From NCBI RefSeq assembly GCF_032854445.1, contig NC_088302.1, positions 16,797,338-16,861,337 of the forward strand: 64,000 nucleotides of DNA, read 5' to 3'. The stretch is from Liolophura sinensis (lineage: Eukaryota > Mollusca > Polyplacophora > Chitonida > Chitonidae). A program made the position numbers and the translations under genes. Shown here one piece after another: positions 49,322 through 59,215 of the stretch (within the stretch, counting starts at the first letter, position 1; each line of letters opens with the position of its first letter). The notes under the pieces are model-generated. The model was not told where the DNA came from. It ran no database searches and saw only the letters and a program-made list of their open reading frames with translations.

Positions 49322-49597
49322 ACTGGTTTGGGTAAAACCTTTGCTATATTGGTGGTGAAATAAAATGCATGGAATATCAGAACAAGTGCACCAAACAGTG
49401 AAGAGGCTGGATGGCCGTTTGAACGAAGACAACAAACTCCCTGCCATCCCACGTCTGTCTTGGCTTAGATGGACCATACAAGTCACACTAGGGCGATAAC
49501 TCATATCCACATTTCCCCACCCACATGGGTACATACATCTTGGTATTAATGAAGAAAAAGAGAGAGAGAGAAAAAAAAAACAAAAAAAGAGGTTGCT

Positions 49598-49714
49598 AGC
49601 CTACAGCACCCGTGTTCCCAGGCGGTCACCCATCCAAGTACTAACCGGGCTCGACGTTGCTTAACTTCGGTGTTCGGACGAGAACCGGTGTTTTCACGTG
49701 ATATGGCCGTAGGC
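49598..49714 (-). rRNA. 5S: 5S ribosomal RNA (type B), two 1-nt deletions
   Basis: One base is missing in CCCGTGTTCCC and one in TTTTCACGTG; probable errors. Confidence 0.9.
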
Positions 49715-50245
49715 TCTTGTTGGGGTAAAACTTTGCTATATATTGGTGGTGAAATAAAATGCATGGAATATCAGAACAAGTGCACCAAACAGTGAAGAGG
49801 CTGGATGGCCGTTTGAACGAAGACAACAAACTCCCTGCCATCCCACGTCTGTCTTGGCTTAGATGGACCATACAAGTCACACTAGGGGCGATAACTCATA
49901 TCCACATTTCCCCACCCACCAGTGTACATAGCGTGTGGCTGCGTGTGTGTGTCCGCATTGGGAGCATCGTCCCAACCCCTGTTCCATGTCAACCACTATA
50001 CTTGTACTTCATTTTCTTTGCACCTAAATTTTGTTGGCAAAATATCATTTTAGTATGAGAAAAAAACGAAAATCCACAGGCTGTGAGCGCACCCATTTAG
50101 ATAGCGTCTACTGAAAAAAACCACGATTAAATACGTTGGTTCTACGTCTTGGGCTACACGTTTATATGCAAATATCAAGAGCCCATCATGCGGCAAAGGT
50201 GCACGTCGGCCTTGTATAAAGCAAGACGGCATGGCTGCTACTCTC

Positions 50246-50262
50246 GTACTTGCTTCGGCAGT

Positions 50263-50302
<40 letters not shown>

Positions 50303-50352
50303 GGCCCCTGCGCAAGGATGACACGCAAATTCGTGAAGCGTTCCATATTTTT
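50246..50352 (+). ncRNA. U6: U6 snRNA
   Basis: Consensus copy. Confidence 0.96.
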
Positions 50353-50602
50353 CTTTTCTTTTCTTTTCTTTTCTCTTCAGCCCCAGTCTCTCCCAGCGCT
50401 TGTAACAGACTTTTGTTCTCCCAGCGTTTTTAAAAGATCGTCTGGATGTCCTGGAGCAGAAAAACAAAAAAGCAGAATTCGGATTCATATCGTTGGTTCA
50501 ATTCAGTTTATCCTTATTTATCTGGGTACATACATCTTGGTATTAATGAAGAAAAAGAGAGAGAGAGAAAAAAGAAAAAAAAAAAAAAAAAAAGAGGTTG
50601 TT

Positions 50603-50722
50603 AGCCTACAGCACCCGGTGTTTCCCAGGCGGTCACCCATCCAAGTACTAACCGGGCTCGACGTTGCTTAACTTCGGTGTTCGGACGAGAACCGGTGTTT
50701 TCAACGTGATATGGCCGTAGGC
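50603..50722 (-). rRNA. 5S: 5S ribosomal RNA (type A), 1-nt insertion
   Basis: Extra T in GGTGTTTCCCAGG; GTTGTTAG 3' flank. Confidence 0.9.
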
Positions 50723-51000
50723 ACTGGTTTGGGTAAAACTTTGCTATATATTGGTGGTGAAATAAAATGCATGGAATATCAGAACAAGTGCACCAAACAG
50801 TGAAGAGGCTGGATGGCCGTTGAACGAAGACAACAAACTCCCTGCCATCCCACGTCTGTCTTGGCTTAGATGGACCATACAAGTCACACTAGGGGCGATA
50901 ACTCATATCCACATTTCCCCACCCACCATGGGTACATACATCTTGGTATTAATGAAGAAAAAGAGAGAGAGAGAAAAAAAAAACAAAAAAAGAGGTTGCT

Positions 51001-51119
51001 AGCCTACAGCACCCGGTGTTCCCAGGCGGTCACCCATCCAAGTACTAACCGGGCTCGACGTTGCTTAACTTCGGTGTTCGGACGAGAACCGGTGTTTTCA
51101 ACGTGATATGGCCGTAGGC
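51001..51119 (-). rRNA. 5S: 5S ribosomal RNA (type B)
   Basis: B copy; consensus. Confidence 0.96.
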
Positions 51120-51647
51120 TCTTGTTGGGGTAAAACTTTGCTATATATTGGTGGTGAAAATAAAATGCATGGAATATCAGAACAAGTGCACCAAACAGTG
51201 AAGAGGCTGGATGGCCGTTTGAACGAAGACAACAAACTCCCTGCCATCCCACGTCTGTCTTGGCTTAGATGGACCATACAAGTCACACTAGGGCGATAAC
51301 TCATATCCACATTTCCCCACCCACCAGTGTACATAGCGTGTGGCTGCGTGTGTGTGTCCGCATTGGGAGCATCGTCCCAACCCTGTTCCATGTCAACCAC
51401 TATACTTGTACTTCATTTTCTTTGCACCTAAATTTTGTTGGCAAAATATCATTTTAGTATGAGAAAAAACGAAAATCCACAGGCTGTGAGCGCACCCATT
51501 TAGATAGCGTCTACTGAAAAAACCACGATTAAATACGTTGGTTCTACGTTTTGGGCTACACGTTTATATGCAAATATCAAGAGCCCATCATGCGGCAAAG
51601 GTGCACGTCGGCCTTGTATAAAGCAAGACGGCATGGCTGCTACTCTC

Positions 51648-51664
51648 GTACTTGCTTCGGCAGT

Positions 51665-51704
<40 letters not shown>

Positions 51705-51753
51705 GGCCCCTGCGCAAGGATGACACGCAATTCGTGAAGCGTTCCATATTTTT
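51648..51753 (+). ncRNA. U6: U6 snRNA, 1-nt deletion; last U6 of the array
   Basis: 106 nt: one A of the CAAATTCG run (from position 81) is missing, probably an error. No U6 occurs between here and the array end. Confidence 0.92.
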
Positions 51754-52003
51754 CTTTTCTTTTCTTTTCTTTTCTCTTCAGCCCCAGTCTCTCCCAGCGC
51801 TTGTACAGACTTTTGTTCTCCCAGCGTTTTTAAAAGATCGTCTGGATGTCCTGGAGCAGAAAAACAAAAAAGCAAGAATTCGGATTCATATCGTTGGTTC
51901 AATTCAGTTTATCCTTATTTATCTGGGTACATACATCTTGGTATTAATGAAGAAAAAGAGAGAGAGAGAAAAAAAGAAAAAAAAAAAAAAAAAAGAGGTT
52001 GCT

Positions 52004-52122
52004 AGCCTACAGCACCCGGTGTTCCCAGGCGGTCACCCATCCAAGTACTAACCGGGCTCGACGTTGCTTAACTTCGGTGTTCGGACGAGAACCGGTGTTT
52101 TCAACGTGATATGGCCGTAGGC
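52004..52122 (-). rRNA. 5S: 5S ribosomal RNA (type A)
   Basis: Last 5S linked to U6. Confidence 0.96.
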
Positions 52123-52399
52123 ACTGGTTTGGGTAAAACTTTGGCTATATATTGGTGTGAAATAAAATGCATGGAATATCAGAACAAGTGCACCAAACAG
52201 TGAAGAGGCTGGATGGCCGTTTGAACGAAGACAACAAACTCCCTGCCATCCCACGTCTGTCTTGGCTTAGATGGACCATACAAGTCACACTAGGGGCGAT
52301 AACTCATATCCACATTTCCCCACCCACCATGGGTACATGCATCTTGGTATTAATGAAGAAAAAGAGAGAGAGAGAAAAAAAACAAAAAAAGAGGTTGCT

Positions 52400-52518
52400 A
52401 GCCTACAGCACCCGGTGTTCCCAGGCGGTCACCCATCCAAGTACTAACCGGGCTCGACGTTGCTTAACTTCGGTGTTCGGACGAGAACCGGTGTTTTCAA
52501 CGTGATATGGCCGTAGGC
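52400..52518 (-). rRNA. 5S: 5S ribosomal RNA (type B)
   Basis: B copy; consensus. Confidence 0.96.
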
Positions 52519-52802
52519 TCTTGTTGGGGTAAAACTTTGCTATATATTGGTGGTGAAATAAAATGCATGGAATATCAGAACAAGTGCACCAAACAGTGAA
52601 GAGGCTGGATGGCCGTTTGAACGAAGACAACAAACTCCCTGCCATCCCACGTCTGTCTTGGCTTAGATGGACCATACAAGTCACACTAGGGGCGATAACT
52701 CATATCCACATTTCCCCACCCACCATGGTACATACATCTTGGTATTAATGAAGAAAAAGAGAGAGAGAGAAAAAAAGAAAAAAAAAAAAAAAAGAGGTTG
52801 CT

Positions 52803-52920
52803 AGCCTACAGCACCCGGTGTTCCCAGGCGGTCACCCATCCAAGTACTAACCGGCTCGACGTTGCTTAACTTCGGTGTTCGGACGAGAACCGGTGTTTTC
52901 AACGTGATATGGCCGTAGGC
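52803..52920 (-). rRNA. 5S: 5S ribosomal RNA (hybrid: A flank, no U6)
   Basis: U6-free unit with the A-type 5' flank and A-type poly-A tract; one G is missing in CCGGCTCGAC. Confidence 0.92.
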
Positions 52921-53201
52921 ACTGGTTTGGGTAAAACTTTGCTATATATTGGTGGTGAAATAAAATGCATGGAATATCAGAACAAGTGCACCAAACAGTG
53001 AAGAGGCTGGATGGCCGTTTGAACGAAGACAACAAACTCCCTGCCATCCCACGTCCTGTCCTTGGCTTAGATGGACCATACAAGTCACACTAGGGGCGAT
53101 AACTCATATCCACATTTCCCCACCACCATGGGTACATACATCTTGGTATTAATGAAGAAAAAGAGAGAGAGAGAAAAAAAAAACAAAAAAAAGAGGTTGC
53201 T

Positions 53202-53320
53202 AGCCTACAGCACCCGGTGTTCCCAGGCGGTCACCCATCCAAGTACTAACCGGGCTCGACGTTGCTTAACTTCGGTGTTCGGACGAGAACCGGTGTTTTC
53301 AACGTGATATGGCCGTAGGC
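53202..53320 (-). rRNA. 5S: 5S ribosomal RNA (hybrid: A flank, B tract, no U6)
   Basis: A-type 5' flank (one T short) combined with the B-type C-containing A tract. Confidence 0.94.
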
Positions 53321-53597
53321 ACTGGTTGGGTAAAACTTTGCTATATATTGGTGGTGAAATAAAATGCATGGAATATCAGAACAAGTGCACCAAACAGTGA
53401 AGAGGCTGGATGGCCGTTTGAACGAAGACAACAAACTCCCTGCCATCCCACGTCTGTCTTGGCTTAGATGGACCATACAAGTCAAACTAGGGGCGATAAC
53501 TCATATCCACATTTCCCCACCCACCATGGGTACATACATCTTGGTATTAATGAAGAAAAAGAGAGAGAGAGAAAAAAAAACAAAAAAAGAGGTTGCT

Positions 53598-53716
53598 AGC
53601 CTACAGCACCCGGTGTTCCCAGGCGGTCACCCATCCAAGTACTAACCGGGCTCGACGTTGCTTAACTTCGGTGTTCGGACGAGAACCGGTGTTTTCAACG
53701 TGATATGGCCGTAGGC
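53598..53716 (-). rRNA. 5S: 5S ribosomal RNA (type B)
   Basis: First unit of the first higher-order block. Confidence 0.97.
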
Positions 53717-53993
53717 TCTTGTTGGGGTAAAACTTTGCTATATATTGGTGGTGAAATAAAATGCATGGAATATCAGAACAAGTGCACCAAACAGTGAAGA
53801 GGCTGGATGGCCGTTTGAACGAAGACAACAAACTCCCTGTCATCCCACGTCTGTCTTGGCTTAGATGGACCATACAAGTCACACTAGGGGCGATAACTCA
53901 TATCCACATTTCCCCACCCACCATGGGTACATACATCTTGGTATTAATGAAGAAAAAGAGAGAGAGAGAAAAAAAACAAAAAAAGAGGTTGCT

Positions 53994-54112
53994 AGCCTAC
54001 AGCACCCGGTGTTCCCAGGCGGTCACCCATCCAAGTACTAACCGGGCTCGACGTTGCTTAACTTCGGTGTTCGGACGAGAACCGGTGTTTTCAACGTGAT
54101 ATGGCCGTAGGC
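53994..54112 (-). rRNA. 5S: 5S ribosomal RNA (type B)
   Basis: Second unit of block one; no variant seen. Confidence 0.97.
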
Positions 54113-54390
54113 TCTTGTTGGGGTAAAACTTTGCTATATATTGGTGGTGAAATAAAATGCATGGAATATCAGAACAAGTGCACCAAACAGTGAAGAGGCT
54201 GGATGGCCGTTTGAACGAAGACAACAAACTCCCTGCCATCCCACGTCTGTCTTGGCTTAGATGGACCATACAAGTCACACTAGGGGCGATAACTCATATC
54301 CACATTTCCCCACCCACCATGGGTACATACATCTTGGTATTAATGAAGAAAAAGAGAGAGAGAGAAAAAAAAACAAAAACAGAGGTTGCT

Positions 54391-54509
54391 AGCCTACAGC
54401 ACCCGGTGTTCCCAGGCGGTCACCCATCCAAGTACTAACCGGGCTCGACGTTGCTTAACTTCGGTGTTCGGACGAGAACCGGTGTTTTCAACGTGATATG
54501 GCCGTAGGC
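54391..54509 (-). rRNA. 5S: 5S ribosomal RNA (type B)
   Basis: Third unit of block one, after the AACAAAAACAGAGG tract. Confidence 0.97.
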
Positions 54510-54793
54510 TCTTGTTGGGGTAAAACTTTGCTATATATTGGTGGTGAAATAAAATGCATGGAATATCAGAACAAGTGCACCAAACAGTGAAGAGGCTGGA
54601 TGGCCGTTTGAACGAAGACAACAAACTCCCTGCCATCCCACGTCTGTCTTGGCTTAGATGGACCATACAAGTCAAACTAGGGGCGATAACTCATATCCAC
54701 ATTTCCCCACCCACCATGGGTACATACATCTTGGTATTAATGAAGAAAAAGAGAGAGAGAGAAAAAAAGAAAAAAAAAAAAAAAGAGGTTGCT

Positions 54794-54912
54794 AGCCTAC
54801 AGCACCCGGTGTTCCCAGGCGGTCACCCATCCAAGTACTAACCGGGCTCGACGTTGCTTAAATTCGGTGTTCGGACGAGAACCGGTGTTTTCAACGTGAT
54901 ATGGCCGTAGGC
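54794..54912 (-). rRNA. 5S: 5S ribosomal RNA (A flank, no U6), G51U
   Basis: Fourth unit of block one. G51, at the start of box A, is U (plus strand 54862), the only such copy. Confidence 0.95.
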
Positions 54913-55189
54913 ACTGGTTTGGGTAAAACTTTGCTATATATTGGTGGTGAAATAAAATGCATGGAATATCAGAACAAGTGCACCAAACAGTGAAGAGGCT
55001 GGATGGCCGTTTGAACGAAGACAACAAACTCCCTGCCATCCCACGTCTGTCTTGGCTTAGATGGACCATACAAGTCAAACTAGGGGCGATAACTCATATC
55101 CACATTTCCCACCCACCATGGGTACATACATCTTGGTATTAATGAAGAAAAAGAGAGAGAGAGAAAAAAAAACAAAAAAAGAGGTTGCT

Positions 55190-55308
55190 AGCCTACAGCA
55201 CCCGGTGTTCCCAGGCGGTCACCCATCCAAGTACTAACCGGGCTCGACGTTGCTTAACTTCGGTGTTCGGACGAGAACCGGTGTTTTCAACGTGATATGG
55301 CCGTAGGC
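55190..55308 (-). rRNA. 5S: 5S ribosomal RNA (type B)
   Basis: First unit of the second block. Confidence 0.97.
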
Positions 55309-55585
55309 TCTTGTTGGGGTAAAACTTTGCTATATATTGGTGGTGAAATAAAATGCATGGAATATCAGAACAAGTGCACCAAACAGTGAAGAGGCTGGAT
55401 GGCCGTTTGAACGAAGACAACAAACTCCCTGTCATCCCACGTCTGTCTTGGCTTAGATGGACCATACAAGTCACACTAGGGGCGATAACTCATATCCACA
55501 TTTCCCCACCCACCATGGGTACATACATCTTGGTATTAATGAAGAAAAAGAGAGAGAGAGAAAAAAAACAAAAAAAGAGGTTGCT

Positions 55586-55704
55586 AGCCTACAGCACCCG
55601 GTGTTCCCAGGCGGTCACCCATCCAAGTACTAACCGGGCTCGACGTTGCTTAACTTCGGTGTTCGGACGAGAACCGGTGTTTTCAACGTGATATGGCCGT
55701 AGGC
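55586..55704 (-). rRNA. 5S: 5S ribosomal RNA (type B)
   Basis: Second unit of block two. Confidence 0.97.
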
Positions 55705-55982
55705 TCTTGTTGGGGTAAAACTTTGCTATATATTGGTGGTGAAATAAAATGCATGGAATATCAGAACAAGTGCACCAAACAGTGAAGAGGCTGGATGGCC
55801 GTTTGAACGAAGACAACAAACTCCCTGCCATCCCACGTCTGTCTTGGCTTAGATGGACCATACAAGTCACACTAGGGGCGATAACTCATATCCACATTTC
55901 CCCACCCACCATGGGTACATACATCTTGGTATTAATGAAGAAAAAGAGAGAGAGAGAAAAAAAAACAAAAACAGAGGTTGCT

Positions 55983-56101
55983 AGCCTACAGCACCCGGTG
56001 TTCCCAGGCGGTCACCCATCCAAGTACTAACCGGGCTCGACGTTGCTTAACTTCGGTGTTCGGTCGAGAACCGGTGTTTTCAACGTGATATGGCCGTAGG
56101 C
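55983..56101 (-). rRNA. 5S: 5S ribosomal RNA (type B), U38A
   Basis: Third unit of block two; single change at 56064 (RNA position 38). Confidence 0.96.
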
Positions 56102-56389
56102 TCTTGTTGGGGTAAAACTTTGCTATATATTGGTGGTGAAATAAAATGCATGGAATATCAGAACAAGTGCACCAAACAGTGAAGAGGCTGGATGGCCGTT
56201 TGAACGAAGACAACAAACTCCCTGCCATCCCACGTCTGTCTTGGCTTAGATGGACCATACAAGTCAAACTAGGGGCGATAACTCATATCCACATTTCCCC
56301 ACCCACCATGGGTACATACATCTTGGTATTAATGAAGAAAAAGAGAGAGAGAGAAAAAAAGAAAAAAAAAAAAAAAAAAAGAGGTTGCT

Positions 56390-56508
56390 AGCCTACAGCA
56401 CCCGGTGTTCCCAGGCGGTCACCCATCCAAGTACTAACCGGGCTCGACGTTGCTTAACTTCGGTGTTCGGACGAGAACCGGTGTTTTCAACGTGATATGG
56501 CCGTAGGC
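56390..56508 (-). rRNA. 5S: 5S ribosomal RNA (A flank, no U6)
   Basis: Fourth unit of block two; lacks the G51U of its counterpart. Confidence 0.97.
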
Positions 56509-56786
56509 ACTGGTTTGGGTAAAACTTTGCTATATATTGGTGGTGAAATAAAATGCATGGAATATCAGAACAAGTGCACCAAACAGTGAAGAGGCTGGAT
56601 GGCCGTTTGAACGAAGACAACAAACTCCCTGCCATCCCACGTCTGTCTTGGCTTAGATGGACCATACAAGTCACACTAGGGGCGATAACTCATATCCACA
56701 TTTCCCCACCCACCATGGGTACATACATCTTGGTATTAATGAAGAAAAAGAGAGAGAGAGAAAAAAAAACAAAAAAAGAGGTTGCT

Positions 56787-56905
56787 AGCCTACAGCACCC
56801 GGTGTTCCCAGGCGGTCACCCATCCAAGTACTAACCGGGCTCGACGTTGCTTAACTTCGGTGTTCGGACGAGAACCGGTGTTTTCAACGTGATATGGCCG
56901 TAGGC
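56787..56905 (-). rRNA. 5S: 5S ribosomal RNA (type B)
   Basis: B copy; consensus. Confidence 0.97.
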
Positions 56906-57184
56906 TCTTGTTGGGGTAAAACTTTGCTATATATTGGTGGTGAAATAAAATGCATGGAATATCAGAACAAGTGCACCAAACAGTGAAGAGGCTGGATGGC
57001 CGTTTGAACGAAGACAACAAACTCCCTGCCATCCCACGTCTGTCTTGGCTTAGATGGACCATACAAGTCACACTAGGGGCGATAACTCATATCCACATTT
57101 CCCCACCCACCATGGGTACATACATCTTGGTATTAATGAAGAAAAAGAGAGAGAGAGAGAAAAAAAAACAAAAAAGAGGTTGCT

Positions 57185-57304
57185 AGCCAACAGCACCCGG
57201 TGTTCCCAGGCGGGTCACCCATCCAAGTACTAACCGGGCTCGACGTTGCTTAACTTCGGTGTTCGGACGAGAACCGGTGTTTTCAACGTGATATGGCCGT
57301 AGGC
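57185..57304 (-). rRNA. 5S: 5S ribosomal RNA (type B), variant
   Basis: Carries GCCAAC for GCCTAC in the 3' strand of helix I, breaking one pair, and an extra G in CAGGCGGGTCACC. Possibly a decaying edge copy, or sequence error. Confidence 0.9.
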
Positions 57305-57584
57305 TCTTGTTGGGGTAAAACTTTGCTATATATTGGTGGTGAAATAAAATGCATGGAATATCAGAACAAGTGCACCAAACAGTGAAGAGGCTGGATGGCC
57401 GTTTGAACGAAGACAACAAACTCCCTGTCATCCCACGTCTGTCTTGGCTTAGATGGACCATACAAGTCACACTAGGGGCGATAACTCATATCCACATTTC
57501 CCCACCCACCATGGGTACATACATCTTGGTATTAATGAAGAAAAAGAGAGAGAGAGAGAAAAAAAACAAAAAAAAGAGGTTGCT

Positions 57585-57703
57585 AGCCTACAGCACCCGG
57601 TGTTCCCAGGCGGTCACCCATCCAAGTACTAACCGGGCTCGACGTTGCTTAACTTCGGTGTTCGGACGAGAACCGGTGTTTTCAACGTGATATGGCCGTA
57701 GGC
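57585..57703 (-). rRNA. 5S: 5S ribosomal RNA (type B), last copy
   Basis: Terminal gene of the array, intact, with its own TATA-like flank. The unit is cut 182 bp beyond the gene's 5' end. Confidence 0.97.
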
Positions 57704-58272
57704 TCTTGTTGGGGTAAAACTTTGCTATATATTGGTGGTGAAATAAAATGCATGGAATATCAGAACAAGTGCACCAAACAGTGAAGAGGCTGGATGGCCG
57801 TTTGAACGAAGACAACAAACTCCCTGCCATCCCACGTCTGTCTTGGCTTAGATGGACCATACAAGTCACACTAGGGGCGATAACTTATGGATTGACCGCA
57901 AATTTTTGGACTTAATCAGATCATATCTTACAAACAAAGCATGGCAGGGCGTCATTTGACCAATCAAATGCCACAATAGAAAGCCCAAATTCATAGCGAA
58001 GCAGAAAATGGTGAAACAACAACGACGTGTGTATTATTTACACATACGTACAGCTATAGATTAGGTACATTTGTGCAGTACCGGTATGGTACCGAGCATT
58101 TATAGTTTAAGAATAACATATTTTTATTAATGCATGTACCTTATAGCATGAAAAAAAATCATTTAATCGCATTTGGTTCGCCTTTAAACGTGTGAATTTT
58201 AAACCTTGAAATTCTGACCGGGGATCATTATTCATATATAGTTTCGAGCACCCGGGATCCTGGCAGTGACCA

Positions 58273-58300
58273 GTACGTCGACGTACTTATGATCATAAGT
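58273..58300. repeat. Two adjoining perfect palindromes
   Basis: GTACGTCGACGTAC (58273-58286, 14 bp) and ACTTATGATCATAAGT (58285-58300, 16 bp), overlapping by two bases. Each is a perfect reverse complement of itself. Confidence 0.8.
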
Positions 58301-58368
58301 AACAGAGAGGTAAATGGACCTAAATGCTGATTTTTCTGGTGCAGTAATTACTTTACTTCCCCATTTTG

Positions 58369-58381
58369 CCACTAGGGGGCG
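58369..58381 (+). promoter_or_regulatory. CTCF-like motif
   Basis: CCACTAGGGGGCG within TTGCCACTAGGGGGCGTTA matches the core of the bilaterian CTCF consensus. It is 484 bp outside the array edge. Function is inferred only; similar motifs also occur by chance or within old repeats. Confidence 0.4.
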
Positions 58382-58469
58382 TTATCTGGTAACTCCTGTC
58401 CGTCCCCCAATTTTATCAGTGGGTGCAGTATTACAAGACAGTGTAATTGCAAGACACCGTGGGGTCACT

Positions 58470-58516
58470 GAGTTAAATTATGATTTAATTATAATTATAT
58501 AATTACAATTTAACTC
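58470..58516. repeat. AT-rich inverted repeat
   Basis: GAGTTAAATT at 58470-58479 and its reverse complement AATTTAACTC at 58507-58516 enclose a 27-bp AT core that is itself nearly palindromic. It could form a hairpin or be the relic of a small inverted-repeat element. Confidence 0.6.
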
Positions 58517-58810
58517 AATTATAATTCATGTACAACGCACAGAGCATATTCCTGCAATCGCTGCCCTTCACAACTGTACTTTAACTTCAGTTTCAATTTT
58601 GGCTTTCAATACTTGTTTGCAACGTAAAACACGAATCAAATGAATAATATAATCAACACATGTTTACGTACATGTATGTTGGCACGGTAACTTACAAATC
58701 TTGTAGGTAAGGTGCATTAGTCAGGGCTTTAGGTCACCGGATGTTGTTCTGAGTGGCTGTGTAAACAAACATATGTTTCATTGACAACTGGGTTCCACGG
58801 CAGTGTATAT

Positions 58811-59053
58811 GTGTAACTGGAGCAGCTTTCCAGTGCTTATACTAGCAGTAGTTAGCAGGAATTGCCCGTTAGCTCAGTTGGTAGAGCGCTGGACATCAGC
58901 TGCAGAAACCCGAGTTCGAATGTGACCGACGTAGTGAAATCTTTCAACCATTCCACTGGTACCTTGACCCAACAGGTTCCAAGAAGCGTGGAGCTCTGGG
59001 CCAGTGATCGTGGGTGTGTTTTGGGAGAGAGGGGAGGATTTAAGTGGGGAGGA
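58811..59053 (+). repeat. tRNA-derived tandem element, copy 1
   Basis: First of two direct repeats 243 bp apart, starting GTGTAACTGGAGCAGC. Contains a tRNA-like head with box A (TAGCTCAGTTGG, 58870-58881) and box B (GAGTTCGAAT, 58912-58921) about 40 bp apart, as in tRNA and SINE promoters. The acceptor arms do not pair, so this is a tRNA-derived repeat rather than a working tRNA. Confidence 0.7.
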
Positions 59054-59215
59054 GTGTAACAGGAGCAGCTTTCCAGTGCTTATACTAGCAGTAGCTAGTG
59101 GAAATTTCCCTTTAGCTCCGTTGGTAGAGCGCTGGACATTGGCTGCGGAGACCCAAGTTCGAATTCTTGTGTCACCCACGTAGGGAAATCCTTCAGTGAT
59201 TACATAGGTACATGT
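59054..59215 (+). repeat. tRNA-derived tandem element, copy 2
   Basis: Second repeat, starting GTGTAACAGGAGCAGC. The tRNA-like part has box A (TAGCTCCGTTGG) and box B (AAGTTCGAAT). TTTCCCT before it and AGGGAAA after it could pair as an extended acceptor-like stem. The 3' edge is set where similarity to copy 1 fades. Confidence 0.65.

Larger units (their letters stand above)
46131..53320. repeat. Array segment with many single-base indels
   Basis: Same A/B order as before the gap, but genes and spacers carry more than 20 one-base gains or losses against the near-invariant consensus, mostly in homopolymers. Elsewhere in the array such changes are rare. This pattern fits unpolished long-read sequence near a contig end rather than biological decay. 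5S or U6 copies here with odd lengths should be treated as probably intact in the organism. Confidence 0.75.
1..57885. repeat. 5S rRNA / U6 snRNA tandem array
   Basis: One continuous tandem array of two near-identical units. Type A (about 1,008 bp) has U6 on the plus strand and 5S on the minus strand, convergent. Type B (about 398 bp) has only 5S. Copies differ by very few bases, the mark of concerted evolution by unequal exchange or gene conversion. The array enters the window in mid-unit at base 1 and ends in mid-unit at 57885, where the motif GGGGCGATAACT runs into unrelated sequence. Linkage of 5S to snRNA genes is known in some bivalves, crustaceans and fish. This array is large, regular and polarised: all 5S minus, all U6 plus. 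Confidence 0.97.
53321..57885. repeat. U6-free 5S edge of the array with four-unit higher-order repeat
   Basis: Eleven short units without U6. Marker variants recur every four units: CCTGTCATC (53840, 55432, and again 57428), AACAAAAACAGAGG in the next-but-one tract, CAAGTCAAACTA, and an A-flank 5S copy. Offsets between 53598/55190, 53994/55586 and 54391/55983 are all 1,592 bp, so a four-unit block was duplicated. Sequence quality is good here. Confidence 0.85.
57886..58810. other. Unique flank of the array, no gene seen
   Basis: AT-rich sequence with only short ORFs. It holds a CTCF-like motif, two adjoining palindromes and an AT-rich inverted repeat, listed separately. No exon or RNA gene could be supported. 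Confidence 0.6.

Noticed and set aside
1-57885. Recurring ORFs of 60-200 codons across the array, on both strands
   Set aside because: They repeat exactly with the units, run through 5S, U6, poly-A and spacers, and many use alternative starts. They are shadows of RNA genes, not proteins.
1-57885. Tandem repeats considered as a CRISPR-like array or satellite
   Set aside because: Repeats are 398-1,008 bp, contain clear RNA genes and have no short repeat-spacer structure.
58864-58925. Functional tRNA gene
   Set aside because: Boxes A and B are present, but the acceptor stem does not close and no credible 3' half follows; better read as tRNA-derived repeat.
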